From contig CM055109.1 in NCBI GenBank assembly GCA_029204225.1, positions 373,500-437,499 of the forward strand: 64,000 nt of DNA. The letters are read 5' to 3'. The stretch comes from Diphasiastrum complanatum. Its lineage: Eukaryota > Streptophyta > Lycopodiopsida > Lycopodiales > Lycopodiaceae. The notes beneath the pieces were generated by a model. The model was given only the letters and a program-made list of their open reading frames with translations. It did not search any database and was not told the DNA's origin. Both the position numbers and the translations under genes were made by a program. This document shows positions 12,901-27,200 of the stretch, piece after piece. Positions within the stretch are counted from its first letter, which is position 1; every line of letters starts with the position of its first letter.

Positions 12901-15900
12901 GTTTCTTGAGGTTGAGTAGTAGTATCTTGAGATGTATCCTCATGTTCATCACTCGGAAGGTCAATGAATGGATCATCATCAGGTGATATCCTCACTATGC
13001 CATTTTTCCTACTGGATGTGTCTATCTTCTCAGCATCTTCGTCTTCATACATCTTGGATTCATCAAAGATAACATCTCGGCTTATATGGATTTTGTTTTT
13101 GACTAGATCAAAACATCTATAGCCCTTCACGCGATCATCATATCCTAGGAATATGCACTTGATAGCTTTTACATCAAGTTTACGTCTTTCTTCCTTAGGA
13201 ATATGTACAAAGGCCTTACATCCAAAGATTCGCAAGTGGTTCACCTTTGGCTTCTTCTTTGTGAATGCTTCCTCAGGTGTAATTTTTGGTATGGCAATGG
13301 TAGGACTTCTATTTTGAAGATAGACTGCCGTGCTACATGCTTCTGACCAAAAATCTTTTGGTAATTTCATCTCAGCTAGCATAGATCTGGCACTTTCCAC
13401 AATCGTACGATTTTTGCGCTCAGCTACACCATTGAGAGCAGGAGTATGAGCTTGCGTAAATTGTCTTTTAATCCCACATTGATCACAAAGATCATTGAAG
13501 TCATTAGACTTATACTCACCTCCACTATCTGATCTTAGGACTTTGATCTTCTTACCTGTCTGATTTTCGACCAAGTTTTTGAAGTTCTTGAAGTTATCAA
13601 AAGCATCTGATTTCTTCTTCAAGAAGTAGATCCACGTCTTACGTGACATATCATCAATAAAGGTCATGAAATAGAAGGCTTTTCCTAAGGACATGGTCCT
13701 CATGGGCCCGCATAAATCTGTGCGGATTAAATCCAGGATGTTCTTTGCTCTTGCAACACCCCCTTTATTGAACTTCTCTCGATGCTGCTTCCCATATATA
13801 CAAGATTCGCACATCGATTTCAAGTGATCTTCTATTGTAGGCAGTCCTGTTACCATCTCCAATTTTCTCATCAAACTGAGGCTTCCCAAGTTCAAGTGAC
13901 CAAGCCTCTTGTGCCACAACTCAGTTTGCGAAGGAATGGATGACACAAGTCCATGTTGCCCCTTGATTGTGGCATTCAATCTGTACAATTTTGTATTGGG
14001 CTCTCTTACTCCATTCGCAATAACTTTGAACTTTTGGTTCGCATCTTTCACAAAGCAACGATCATGGGCGAATTCTACTTTCAACTTTTGATCAGTAATG
14101 ACTCCAACAGAAAGTAGATTTTTCTTCAAACCTGGTACGTAAAGTACCTCCCTGATCATCCTGCTTTTGCCGTCAGGCAGTTGGATTGAAACTGTGCCTA
14201 TCCCCTTGATCATGCACACCTCACCATTTGCTTGTGAAACAGATGTTCCATTATCCAATGCCTTCAAACTACTGAACCAGTTCTTGTTACCTGTCATGTG
14301 TCTTGTGGCTCCTGAGTCAATATACCATGCTTGATCATCTTGATTAGATGACAATGCAGATATGAAGATGCTAGAGTCTTCAGTCTCACCCTCATCGACA
14401 AGGTTACCTGCTTGTTTTGGTTTCCCCTTGCCTTGTTCCGCCAGGAATTTGCGACATTCACTCTTCCAGTGGCCCTTTTTACCACAATGGAAGCACTTGC
14501 CTTTCTTCTTAGTTTTGCTGGAAGATCCCTCATCCTCCTGAGACTTGGCAAATTGTTGTTTAGTCTTCTTCTTGCCCTTGCCCTTGCCTTGTTTTTGGTG
14601 TGTCGCAAGTGCCTGATCATCAGTATTTTGACATCTAGCTTTCACCATTTCTCGTCGTTGCTCTTCCTGCATCAAGATTCCTGTGAGCTCATCAAAGGTT
14701 GGCAATCTTTCTCTTGATGCTATTCCGCTCACAAACATCTGATAGGGTTCTGCAATGCCGCATAATGCATTATGCACCAGCTCCACATCACGTATGCGTT
14801 CTCCAATAGAATGCAGTTCATCTCTCATTGTCTTGATTCTGGTCATGTACGTCTGAATGTGCTCTCCTTGCTCCATGCGGGCACTATTCAACTTTGACTT
14901 CAGAAACATGATTCTTGACGGATTTGACGTCTCGAACTGCTCCTTTAGCACATCCCATGCCTGTCTGGGTGTAACAGCATCACAAATGTGGGTAATGATG
15001 TGATCCTTCATTGACAAGTTAATGAAGGTCAAAGCTTTCCTCAACTTTTTGTCGAACACTTTGATGTCTGCTTCATTTGGTGGCCTTCTCTCATCACCTG
15101 TGACGACTTCCCACACATCTTTCTCCATCAGTATGTTTTTCATTTTGAATTTCCACACTGCATAGTTGGAAATCCCGTCCAATTTGCTACTTTCACTCAA
15201 AATGGACTCTCCCATGTTTGCCATCGCAAAACTGCTTAAAACTTCTGCCTTAGGCTAGGAACAGTATGTCGAGGCCAACAGTGATGTCAGAAGTTGAAAA
15301 TAATGACCTGCACTTTTTTTCTTACCAGGCCACTCGCCGCTTTTTTGACCAATTTGAAAGCCAAATCGGCATCGCCTTCCGAAATGCACTCAGTCGTCAA
15401 TTCCCAACAACGTGCCCAGTGGAATGGTGAAACTACTTCTGGCGTACTCCGAACACTTTCTCCGCTGCAACCGCTCTGTTGTGCTGTACCGTACTTGCAG
15501 GTACAGTCCGGGTGCCCTTCGTTTGGAGGTTATAGGCTTTCGTTTGGGTCAAAATGGGCAAAGGACCCAAAAATAGGGACTTTTCTAGCTTTTGAACTGT
15601 TTCTTCACTTTGAAGAAACTTCACTCTTCACTTGTGAAGGGACCCAACTCAATTTTCAGTATGAAAATTTTTAATGAAGTTGTAAGCCAAAATGCACTTC
15701 AATTCTTCAGGACCCTGTTTAAAGCTCATCCAATGGCTGAACCAAATCTTGTGGTTCAAATTTCTCTCCCATCACAGATTTTGGACCGTTGATTCACTTG
15801 ACACCTTATCTAAAGGTTCAAAGTACATCTGGGCATCGAACCGAACTCCTGCATACGCTAAGAACTTAGGTACACTGAGTTCTTCATCGCGTTGGGCGCG

Positions 15901-18900
15901 CGAGCTGCACCTCCCTTCTCTCAAAAAAATCAGATCAAGCTCTCCTGTGGATCGTTTTGAGCACGATCTGAGGCCTGGAGCAGGGTCGCCCTACTGAATC
16001 CATGACTATAGAATGTTCAGTCAGGAAATTCCGTGGAGAAACGGTGATTTTAGCTCAACTTGACAAAGTGGCTTTTTTCACCTTTTTACCACAAATCTGC
16101 TAGGTTAACTGTCTGGAGACAAATCTCTGACATAAACCTCAGAATCTCTCCATGGCTGATTGACAATGTGATTAGCTTCCTTGCTGTCCTTACGACATCC
16201 AAAACGGTGCACAGACAGCGAAGAAATCACCAGTTATGTATAAAAACCGTAACCCCAAGTCCGGTTTCAATTTTTAGTTGGCTTCGAAATTGTCAATTTC
16301 TCACCAAATTTTTCCTTGTCTGATGCTATGCACAGGCTAATAATCCCTCTGTTGAGCTTAGCAAGCCTCTATAAATTAGAAACCGTGCACCAGTGCTTCT
16401 CTTTCCGTCTTCAACCCGCCGTAAAACCCCGAACTCTCAGAAGACAGTTCTCCCGAAGCTCTCTTCAACGGCGACACTGTACTGTGTACACTCCCTATAC
16501 GGCTCTGATACCAACTTAGAATTTGCTTTGCACAGGAACACAGATCATGCTACACAGTAACACAGACAAAAAATCACTCTCCTCAGCAAGCTCACATAGC
16601 AACTGTATTTCTCAAAATGAAATTACACTGTACATATAGTTGTTCACTCAGGCAACCCATGCATGACCCAGGTTGCCGTTGGCGGGACGCGTGTCCCGTC
16701 GACTTGCCTCGTGGCGAGGCCAACTGATCCTTATCCACTGATAGGACCCACAGTACAGTAACACAGTGATTCTAACTTTAATTCTAACTCTTTGTGCATT
16801 GGAACAGGTTGAAAGAGAGGATCAGGTCATTGCAACATGGTTACAAATGGAGGCTTTATGTTGGAAAGCAATGATAGGCTTACCTCAAGCAACTATTCTA
16901 CTTGGAAGGTGAGAATGGAGTCTCTCCTTGAGATGAATGACTTGTTGGACATTGTTGGAGTGAAAAAAAGGCCCTTGGCACAACAAGATTAAATGAGGTA
17001 TGACAAGAGAGCCAAAAGAGCTCTACACATCATAAAGATGAATGTTACCAATGAGCTTCTCATTGGTAAGTGCAATTCATCTAATGAGGCTTGGGAAGCT
17101 TTGAAGAAGCTTTATGAATCCAAGTCTACATCAAGAGTAATTACTCTTAGAAGGCAAATCTTTCCATCTATGCAAAAGAAGGAAGAGAGTGCTCATGCTT
17201 TTGTGTTGAGAGTTAAAGCATAGTACTTCAATCATCAATGATTTTTTTCATGGCTTCTAATGGTCAAGAGGTTTCTACTTCTTATGATGCAATCATTAAG
17301 AGGGAGACTTGTGAAGGAAAGGGCAATGAAAGATTGGTTCTTGGGAAGATGCAAGGCATGGATCTCACATCTCTTCATCAACTCAAAGGATTCTATGATT
17401 ATGAATTGATCACTCATGATCAAGATGACAAAAGGTTGGTTGGAGAAGACTGCATGGACCAAGTCGAGAGGCAATTTCTTCAAGGCAAGGAAGATCTTAT
17501 TTGATGAGCTTATTGAGGTTTGTTATGAACTCAAGAGGGCTGGATTGATTAGGTTTGATACTCATCTTCATCTACTCTACTTCATGTTGGATGAAAAGTT
17601 TGGAATCCATCTTTTGCTTTATGATGGTGGCATTGTTTTCACTAACCTTTGTGGAAGGTCCAAATCAAGCATTGGTAAGATCTTTTTGGATCTAGATCAT
17701 ATGTTTGAGAGGGAGTACTTTCGGAGGTTTAGGTCTGACAATATTCATATCTTTGATTGTCAAGAGGAAGATCAAGAGGTTGGTCTCAAAGGGCTTCAAC
17801 AAGACAAAAAGGAAGTTGGCAATTTGGAGCTAGTCAAGAACATCAAAGGAGAGTCAAATGGCAAAGATGTTATGGATCTGTTTTTGTAGGTGTTAAAAGA
17901 CTCAAATAAGGTCAAAGGAGTAGCAAGGTAAGTGTTGTTCAAGTTTACTTTACTTGTTCTATCTCACGTTTGAGCAATTTCATGTGAATGTGTGCAAATT
18001 GTCAAGATATGTTGAATTTTGAATTTGATCACAACTGCATTTGTGATTGCAGTCAGACGGAAATGGATAGCATGTGAAGTGGTAATGTTTAAACATTCAG
18101 CCCATTAAAATTATAGCATGAATTTCTTTCTTTGATGTTATGTGTGAAGTAGCAAGAAGGAGCCAGAAGACGCGAAAGAGAGCCAGCCCTCTTGCACATT
18201 AAATGCAACCCAAGCTGCCCCCTATTTGTGTGAAATAAAAGGCGGAGCCCCATTTCTAGAAGGTCTGTTGTGTTGAGGATCAACCTAGCATATTGACTTT
18301 TGTTAAATTCTACACATAGGAGTGCCCATTATTATTATTCCTCTATATCCCTATCTTCCTATGCCATGTCTTGGTAACTTACTAGATGCTGAGCCTGGCG
18401 CTAGTGTGTCAAGTAGAATAGCATTTAAGAGTGGATACCATTAGGTTAGAGTTTGTGGAGAGTGCATAAGACTGATTGCCTTTCTAACTTGTTCTTCAAT
18501 ACAAGTTTCTTCTTGTGCCATTTGGTTTGAATAATGCCCCAAAAACATTTATAATGTTCATTAATTATGTACTCAAACCAAATATGGGTAAGACGGTGGT
18601 GACCTTTAGAGAAGATATGTTTTATTACAATGCAGGAGACGTGTTACATGTGACCCATTTTAGAATTGTGTTGTCAACATTATAGGGAATGATGGTAGAG
18701 CGAGTTCCTAAAAGGATATATAGCCCCTGTAGTGCCTATGCATGTGCCCATGCAAGCCTACAGCATTCCTATACATGCAAGTCATTACTATTGATACTCT
18801 ACATCATGCTAATAACCATCCTCACCCATGCAATAGGTCCACATGTCATTAGATGTGTGACTAGGTCCTCACAAGGTTATAAATTACACTTTTGGCCTTG

Positions 18901-21204
18901 TTCAAAATAACGAGGCATAACTAATAAACTCGTGTATTAGAGTACCAAAGGATTATTCCGATTCCTCGATACAGGACTTGGACGTAACTCTAACAAAGTC
19001 CAGAAGACATGATGCTTTCACAAGTGATGTCTCTACTCACGGAATTCTCCTAATGATGTTAGAGCTAACCAGGACTACCTACTACTACACATTTCCATAT
19101 CTTCAAATACCAAAAATTTCTATACCTATGTGATCAACTTGCACATAGCCTTTTATAGTGTGAGAGGACAACAAACTCAGCCATATTAATCTAGTGAGCC
19201 CCATTAATGGAGGGACTTCCACATGACAATATGGAAGCCCTAAATATGAAGAGCTGGCATAGCCAGATATCGAAGTCTAGTACACCAAGCCTCTATTGCG
19301 TGTATGGCCATGGGCATAACCAACATGTTAAACATATGACACTCGCTCCTCACATCTTAGATGTTTCTCCTATAAAAAAGTTGTTCCATGGAAACTAAGA
19401 ATATCTATCCCAGTAATCTTACATTTTCAAGGAATATGAGCTTCCCTTTGCCTGCTAAGGATGGGTGTTTGTGTAGTGCATACCATAAGTTTTGAAAACT
19501 CACCTTTTTGAACATAACAACATACTCATTATTCACACATGTACCCTCCGGAAATATAAGCAATGGATTGCTTTCCGGATCTTCCACATGTTCTCGTAAC
19601 CTGTTGATAGGAACATGAAGTATAAGGCAGCCATTTTTTTTTTCTTTCGACCTCATCTATGTTGCTAATTGGAGTCCAACTCCTAACCTCAAGTTGAGGA
19701 AAGGAGGTCTTCACCAACTTGCCACTTATTTGAGGACCAACCAATAATGTTAATAGTTTTTCAAGAAAATACAATCAAGTATTAGACAAACCCTAGCAAG
19801 AACAAATCACTTAAACCAACGATGTCAAATTATTTTCACATAGGTTCACCATATACATTCACCTTTTAGCAACATAGTGTCGATCTTTGGCTTCGGTGCG
19901 GTTAAATGAAATGCATCCGACACTTGGAAGAGCATAAGTTTGAAGCCAACCTGAACAAAATTTCAAAATCAATACAAAAGAGCTCGATATAAAGTGAAAA
20001 CCTTACTACGTTAAAATATCAAGTTATCAACACCTTTTAATAGAATCTTCCTACTTGAAGCCATCCAGTAATTTTAGAAAACACTTATGGATGTGTTGAG
20101 TTGTTGAAACAAGATTAAAAGAAAAAGTCTATGCATCACATTCATATTTAGCATCCTTTGATTTTAAACAATGGCATGAGAACATACAGTACGAGATAGT
20201 GTTTCACCCGGTTCAGAATCAACCTTTTCGTAATTAGATGAGTTTCTTGGCATCAATGGTGGTTTAGAATCAGTCCATCTCAAAAAAGTCAAAGATCAGC
20301 AAGAAATATTTTTGCAGATTTTTAATGATATAGTGCTAAAAATTATCTACTATAATATGTATCTTAGAAACCCGTCCCGGCCCTTTTGGGTTGGAATGTA
20401 CTGGGTCAAGACATTTTTTTTTTAATTTAAAAAATTAGGTACTAAAGCCTGAAATAGGTATTAAAACAGAGTGTATATTTATGATCGTCCAACAATGATG
20501 AATCTAATGAGAGCCTAAAAGGAAGAGTTAAAAATAGAAGAGAAAACATTATTGATTTGTTTGACTAATGGAAGACAATTGATCTCGCTGCCTAATCTTA
20601 TGACCTACTAAGTGCTTGGTTTTTCTTTAAACCAAGGATCTTAAACTTGATGATAGTAACTAGCAGGCATGAAAATCTTGACAGATCGAATCCTTGCAAG
20701 GGAGCAACTTTGATGTGAACTACTTTTATAAGCTTACCTGGATGCAGGGTTGCAGCAATCACGATTCGCGAATGGTGATCCCAACGAATCGTGACTTTTA
20801 GGGAGAATTGTGATTCCAAATTTTTTTTTTTGCTTAAAGCACTGTTTGACGCACAATAGTGAGTGATCAAACTTTTTCCAAATTTCTTGCTAGTTGGCAG
20901 ATTGCGGTGTTTGAACATCTGACGCACATCAACTCGGTGATATTGTGCATGGTGGCAATGGAGTTTGAGCTGCACGGGGCAAGAAATCGGCAAAAGAAAC
21001 TTTTTGGTGAGTTTAGACTTCTCTTTTTGCAAAAGAATAGATTGAGCTCTAGGCAACGAATTTGGGTGGGTGTTTGCTCTAAAGCAACTTTCTTTGGGCC
21101 CACAGACATTCCTACAATGTTATTTTTAGCCGTTACCATGCATAATGAAAGATGTGAAGTATCACCCAAAATCCGCTGTAATTGGGAGGCGGAAGTCCGA
21201 CCAA

Positions 21205-21276
<72 letters not shown>

Positions 21277-24200
21277 AGAGAGAGATGGCTCACTACATGG
21301 TTATTATCCAATTTGGTGCTTATCTGCTTCCAAAACGTATAGTATAGTTGTTTTTGTACACAAACCACAACGTTATAGTTCGAATCTAGCACAAAACATC
21401 ATTTTAGCTTATCTACCTTGAAATGAACCATATTGTACCTAGAACTACTGGCAACTTTCATAAATGCACTGCTCTTGCCAAGAGCTTCAATCTGATACCC
21501 ATATTTCCCACCAAAGAAAAAAAAACGATTCTCAAAAACCCTAACTAAAACCACGAAATGCGGTTGCAAACAGTGATTCGTTGTTCTATACTGCAACTAT
21601 GCCTGGATGTTAAAGGTCATTCAAAGGCAAGATAAATCACCTTATTTCCATAGTAGCCAAATGGCCCAAGCACTGGAAGAAATAAGAAAATTTGGTAATC
21701 AAAGATTTCCTGTCCTCACCAAGGACTCAAAGACTAGGCAAACCGCAACAAGGAAACAATAGGGAATCGGATGGTGGACAAACCAACCCAACCAGACCTA
21801 GATTGATTGGATCTAGCCCCCAAGCTATGGATCAATCACTCAATAGGAGAGGAATTCCACCAGTAGCATGTAGCTACTATTATCAAAATCATACACTAAT
21901 GAGAGCCCAATGGATATACTTATACCCTCCAAGGCCCATGCACCACTAGTAGTGCACTGTGACAACTCACTGGACACATGAGCAGCCTAACCGGGCCACC
22001 TCATCCACTTCTCCTTTGAGTCACTAATAGAACCATATAAATCAACCATCTTGAGTAAGTGCCCACAACTTCTTACAGCCCTCTCACACCGAAAGTGTTT
22101 CACAATACTGACCAAAAAGCCCTTGATCCTAAACGGACTCAAAGAAACGAAACTTCATGTAATTTTATAGAACTTTGCGTAATTGACTCTTGGTGGTAAA
22201 TTACAAGAACCACCAATGAGCCAATTGTACAAAATTCTTTACAAGAGGCAAGAATTTTATCATAAAATATATGACTTTAATAACATAAAAAACAATTAAG
22301 AAATATCGAAATATTTATTTGATGAAGCGCAACCAAGAAAACCTTGACTACAACCATAAATGAAGAAATTTTTCCGAACGCGATTCAGAAACGCTGGGAA
22401 TCTATGATTAAAAGGTGAATCAAAAGGAGGTAGAGCATACCTAGAGTAAGTGAACAGTTTTACAAATCAGACTTTAACTATGTAAAATAAATAGTTAGAA
22501 GAGAACCGGAAAAATGATTGAGTACAACGCAACTTCTTGATAGGTAATAAATTGTAAACTCAAACAAACTTCAAAACTATGTTGCACGTGATCTGGAACG
22601 CGTTCTGGAATGCAATCCGGGAAATCCCATAAGGGTTCCCCAGATCGCAAATCTTTTATTTTTAATTTTCAAAAGCTGCCAATATGGGTATCATGTGAAA
22701 CAATTTCAAACGAGCAATTCTGTTGCTTGGTTTAAGATGGTTAACTCCCAATATCTGCTATTCACTTCAATCAAATACTGAACAAATCGTTTTTGCAGAT
22801 ATATTCATTGGCTATTCATTTCAATTGTTTCTACTTCAGTGTTTCTGCCATTCATTTGCATTGCAACCAGCAGTGGATCCCTGCCTGATAAGAAAAAAAT
22901 TTGCAAAATATTTTTGCGATCTGGGACATCCTTTCTAGTCCCGGATCGCTGGCGATCTGGATCGCACGATCCAGATCGTTTTTGCAGCAAATCGCGATCC
23001 GCTGCAAATCAGCTTCAAAGGCTTTTTGAAATAAGAGCTAGGTTGAAAAAAGGAGAATATATGGGTGAACTAGAAGCAAGTGATTGACCTTAATAAGCAC
23101 TAGACCAAGAACTCAAACAAAGTTCCAAAAAGAAAGGGGAAAATAAAAAGGTATTATACATAGAAGACATAGTTGCCTGTTCCAGAACGGAACACGTTCC
23201 ATTTAGAAATGTTCACAAAAAAAATAAAAATAAAAAATTTAAATATTTAACACAGGGCCCGTTCCGAGTTCATTACATGCAAAAAATTCGGTCCTTTCTA
23301 TCAAATTTTCCTCAATGTATAATCAAAAAGATAGAAGATCATGGATGGAGGCAAATTTGGAACTGACATCCATGCTACGTATTGTGCGTCCATACTTGAT
23401 CCACTTATTCTTGATAATCTCCTTATGAAGCAATCGTGTCTCCTCCAATAATTAGCGCACTCTAAGAACCTCATAGGTAGGCTCTTTTAAAAAAAACATG
23501 CTCCGACCCAGTACGTTCCGGAACGGGTTTCTAAGGAAATACAAAAGAAAAACATAGGAAAAGGATAGAAAATTGAAAAAAAAAAATTATCACAAAACAA
23601 CAAGAACCTTGCCAACGTGACATTTAGCAAGAGATGTTTGTTTTGATTAGTAAAATATCAGATTATCTGTAAGAGCATGTGCAACCTCTCAAGATATGCC
23701 AATTTGCATATTTGCTAAAGTGACAGAAAAGTATTTGTTTGTGAAATTAGAATATATCCAATTTCACAAATTCAAATTGAGAAGTCTAATGATGTCATGA
23801 GGTTAATCTTAGAAACAATATACGTGCAACCAGAAAAGTCACAGGATCTATATCAAAACAATAATATAGAACTCAATAGACACAAAATCTTAGCCTGACA
23901 TCATTTCTTGTGTCTCATCAGTACAGCATTAGTTGCTAACTGAGTCTCGAAAGAATCTGGATTCAACTTCTTATGCTTGAATTTAATCAGTATCACAACT
24001 GTGAGTCAACTCTTTATTGACATATTCTTCGAAATTATTCAGTATTCTATTTTAGGGTGCTCGGTTATACTGTTTGAGGTTAACTGTATTTGATTATTTA
24101 TTGCACCTGCTACAGCTTCTGAGTACATTGGCTATTCTTCAGTCTAGCTCATTGTTGTTTGTTGTATTCAGAATCTGTTATCTATATCCGAGCTAGAATC

Positions 24201-27200
24201 GCTGTCTGAGCCACGCTATATATCTTGATTGCGTTCCTTAATCTCCGTTGCTTTGTTAAAAACCATGTTATCTACATCTGAGCTAGAATTGCTTTCTGAG
24301 CCACGCTATATATCTTGATTGCGTTCCTTAATCTCCAGTGCTCAGCTAAAAACAACGTATTTTTTCAAAAAACAAATTTGGCCAAGTTCTGGAACGGGCA
24401 ACTAAGTTTCAGATATAGTCTCAAGATCTTGGTAACAAGATACATAGATTTATGGCACGTTTTCAATGTGTCACTAATTGATATGAACTAAATCATAGAT
24501 AGTGGCATTTGGTGAAGAACAAATAGAATTCACAAGCAATCTCCAACTAAGAAAACTGGCTGATAATAGCTCCGGAAGATCTCTAGCTAAGATTGACAGA
24601 AAATGAAACTTTCCTACAAGGAGCTAAAGACACCAAACTCAATAATTCAATAAATGAGAGGTTCTGGCTCCTATTCTTATCAGTTTAGGAGCATTTTCGA
24701 AGGTCCTATGGAGCAAAAATTAGGGCTCCTCTAGAAATGTGACCTCTTTAACGCCACTCAATTTAACTACAGTTATTATTTTCATTTCTGGCATGCAGTA
24801 TCTTCTTGCTCACCTTCATATTCATAGCCACCATGCACCGTTGGCTTTTTTAGCACCACAATAACGTCTTAAACGTGCCAGAAAGTGATTCTCTTTGAAA
24901 ATATTCAGCACACTATTAGCATAAGCCCGTATACCTTTCATTGACTGGCCTCTGTTGAACCACAATTTTGACACAGGTTCCTCATCAGATTTAGCGAAGT
25001 TTATTGCTGTCATTGAAATTTGAGCTCGTTTAGATTAAACATCATCATAAGTTTAATCTAAACGAGCTCATCATCTAAGTTATCAAAGTCCTGGTGAAGA
25101 GCTAGTATGTCTTTGAGCAAGGTTTAATTGATTACAGGAATACTCAACTATAACTGATGCAGATGACTTCCTAAGCTGATTGTTAAAGAGAACCTGCCAT
25201 CAGACTCCATAGCTCGACAGTTCATCTGCTTTTCCTTGAAGGAGTTCAGAGAAATTGTTTTTATCTATAAAGCAAAACAATTAGGGCACAAAATTTGAAC
25301 CTAAGGAAGCGGACGCGGACGCGTCAGGGGTGCGTCCGCGTCCGGACGCATCCGCGATTTTCAAACTTTTTTTTCTTCTTCTTCAAAAAAAAAAATACAG
25401 GCACTAGCCCACGCTGTCCCACAACCCCAAAGCGAAATAAAAGCAATTTATGGCCCCTCCGCTCCCCCCCCCCCCCCCCCCCCGGAATTAATTATCAGAG
25501 GGTGTTTGGCACCCACCTGCCCCCTCCTGTTAAAAAATAGGAAAACGGTACCCAAAAAAATTTGCAAAAAAATTTGCAACAGACCTAACCACTGCCCATG
25601 CCTCCCATAACTGAGATATTACCAAACAACGATGACTAATGAGCAGTTCATAAATTATTACGAACCTTCATTGGGAACTAAGCTCCAAAAAAGCGGCAAA
25701 GAAAGATCTGAGAGTGGTTTGGAGTGAAGATGATGGTTTGTATGGCAAATATATTACTGATTTAGGGTTTAGGGTGCATCAGTGACTGTCTCAAAGAAGT
25801 GAATGCTCACCAAAGGATTTGGGAGAGGTGAATGCTCACCAGAAGAGTGACAAGCTCTCAGGACCACAAGTCTCTGGGGGAAATCAATGCTCACCAGAAG
25901 AGTGACAAGCTCTCAAGACAGGAAACCATGAGACCTACACAGTACTCTGTCCTATATGATGTGATCGGTTTCCCCCCGGATGAACTTCAACAACTTACTA
26001 ATTACTTATGCAAAACTGTGTCATTCACTACAGAAAACCACAAGACCTACACACTACTGTGTCTCGGTTGATGAGATCAGTTTCTCCCCGGATGAACTTG
26101 AACAGCTTACTAATTACTTATGGCACTACTTCAACACGCTACAACACGTTGTCGAAATTTTGCGTACCAACACGGGGACTCCGAAACATCTCCCAGTTTT
26201 CAGGTCCCGACCGGACAAAGTGTCCCTGAAGCCCTGTTTAACGTCGAACTTCGGATGGACATCCGACCGTCGGTCGTTTCCTCGTCCTGTTTGTTCCCAC
26301 AGGTTCATATTGAGGTTGTACACTGGCCGAAACAGACGACACCTGAAATGAATCCCGTTTGGAGAAACGAAGTCGTCGGACGGAGAGTTGCAAAACTAGT
26401 CCATTTCGCTTGACCTAATTGCGTTTCTCTCCAGTCGAAGGGCCATTTTGACCGAACGATACCCGAATCGAGCCAGGCTTGATCCCTTGGGTTCGTATCA
26501 GGATCACGAACCTGTGGACTGTGTTCCCAGACCATTGATGCATTCTACACAGTACCATGGCCTATGTGATGAGATAGATTTAGGGTTTAGGGTGGTACAA
26601 CATCACATGGGCAACTAATCAGAGCAGGTCTTGGTAGATGTCCGCCGACACAACGAACGGAAGCAAGAAGCAAAATTTCACGAGAGTCAGGGACAGATAA
26701 TGGCGCGACTACCGGAGCTGCAGCCACGTGCCCTCACGGTCCTTGTACCTGCTCCCCTACCCCAGCTGGCGAGGGCGAGGAAACGCAGCAGATTGGAATT
26801 AACTTCACCGCAGAACAGCTGGCCATGGTTCGGGAAAGGGTCCCTCATCGTCGGGCCAGCCAGTAGGTCTTCTGGTTCCCTGTAGCGAATGGCACAGTTA
26901 TGATGACCATTCACTCTTCTGGTGACCATTCACTCCCTGTAGTGAATGGCACGGTTCTGACGACCATTCACCACTGTTAGCAGCAGTTTTGTTGCAGTTG
27001 TTTTCATCACGCTACGGAATCAAGGACGCACACAACACAAACACCTCAAAACGCGCCAAAATGTTGGCCTTTTGTTTGGTTTGGGATTTAGGGTTTGGGG
27101 AACAAACAACCAGAAGGAGGATATCAAAGATACTGTCAAGCAAGATTCTGATGATGATGAGGAGTACAAGCCTTTAGTGCGCCAGACAAAAAGTTCCAAC

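Larger units (their letters stand above)
10639..16766 (-). mobile_element. Copia A retrotransposon, inserted in copia B
   Basis: A 6.1-kb Ty1/copia element on the minus strand. The 5' LTR is 16518-16766 (249 bp) and the 3' LTR is 10639-10788 (150 bp); they match except for a 99-bp gap in the 3' LTR and a few substitutions. The primer binding site TTGGTATCAGAGCC lies at 16501-16515 (minus). Flanks TGACTC (10633-10638) and TGATTC (16767-16772) look like a target duplication with one change. The coding region is split in two by a foreign RT fragment. A 1.28-kb leader lies between PBS and gag. Confidence 0.88.

Noticed and set aside
20859-21421. ORFs with long Arg-Glu or Ser-Leu runs
   Set aside because: They are translations of the (GA)n tract inside a hAT element.
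20363-23533. A 3.2-kb hAT element bounded by the CTTAGAAACCCG ends
   Set aside because: Flanking 8-mers differ and it would overlap the 23168-24410 pair rather than nest with it.
23168-24410. A single clean hAT element
   Set aside because: Terminal repeats match but no 8-bp duplication is present and another end lies inside; limits left open.
24930-24990. WFNR text as a GPAT9 motif II exon
   Set aside because: Flanking residues and phase do not fit; the exon at 19863-19950 fits in sequence, phase and splice sites.
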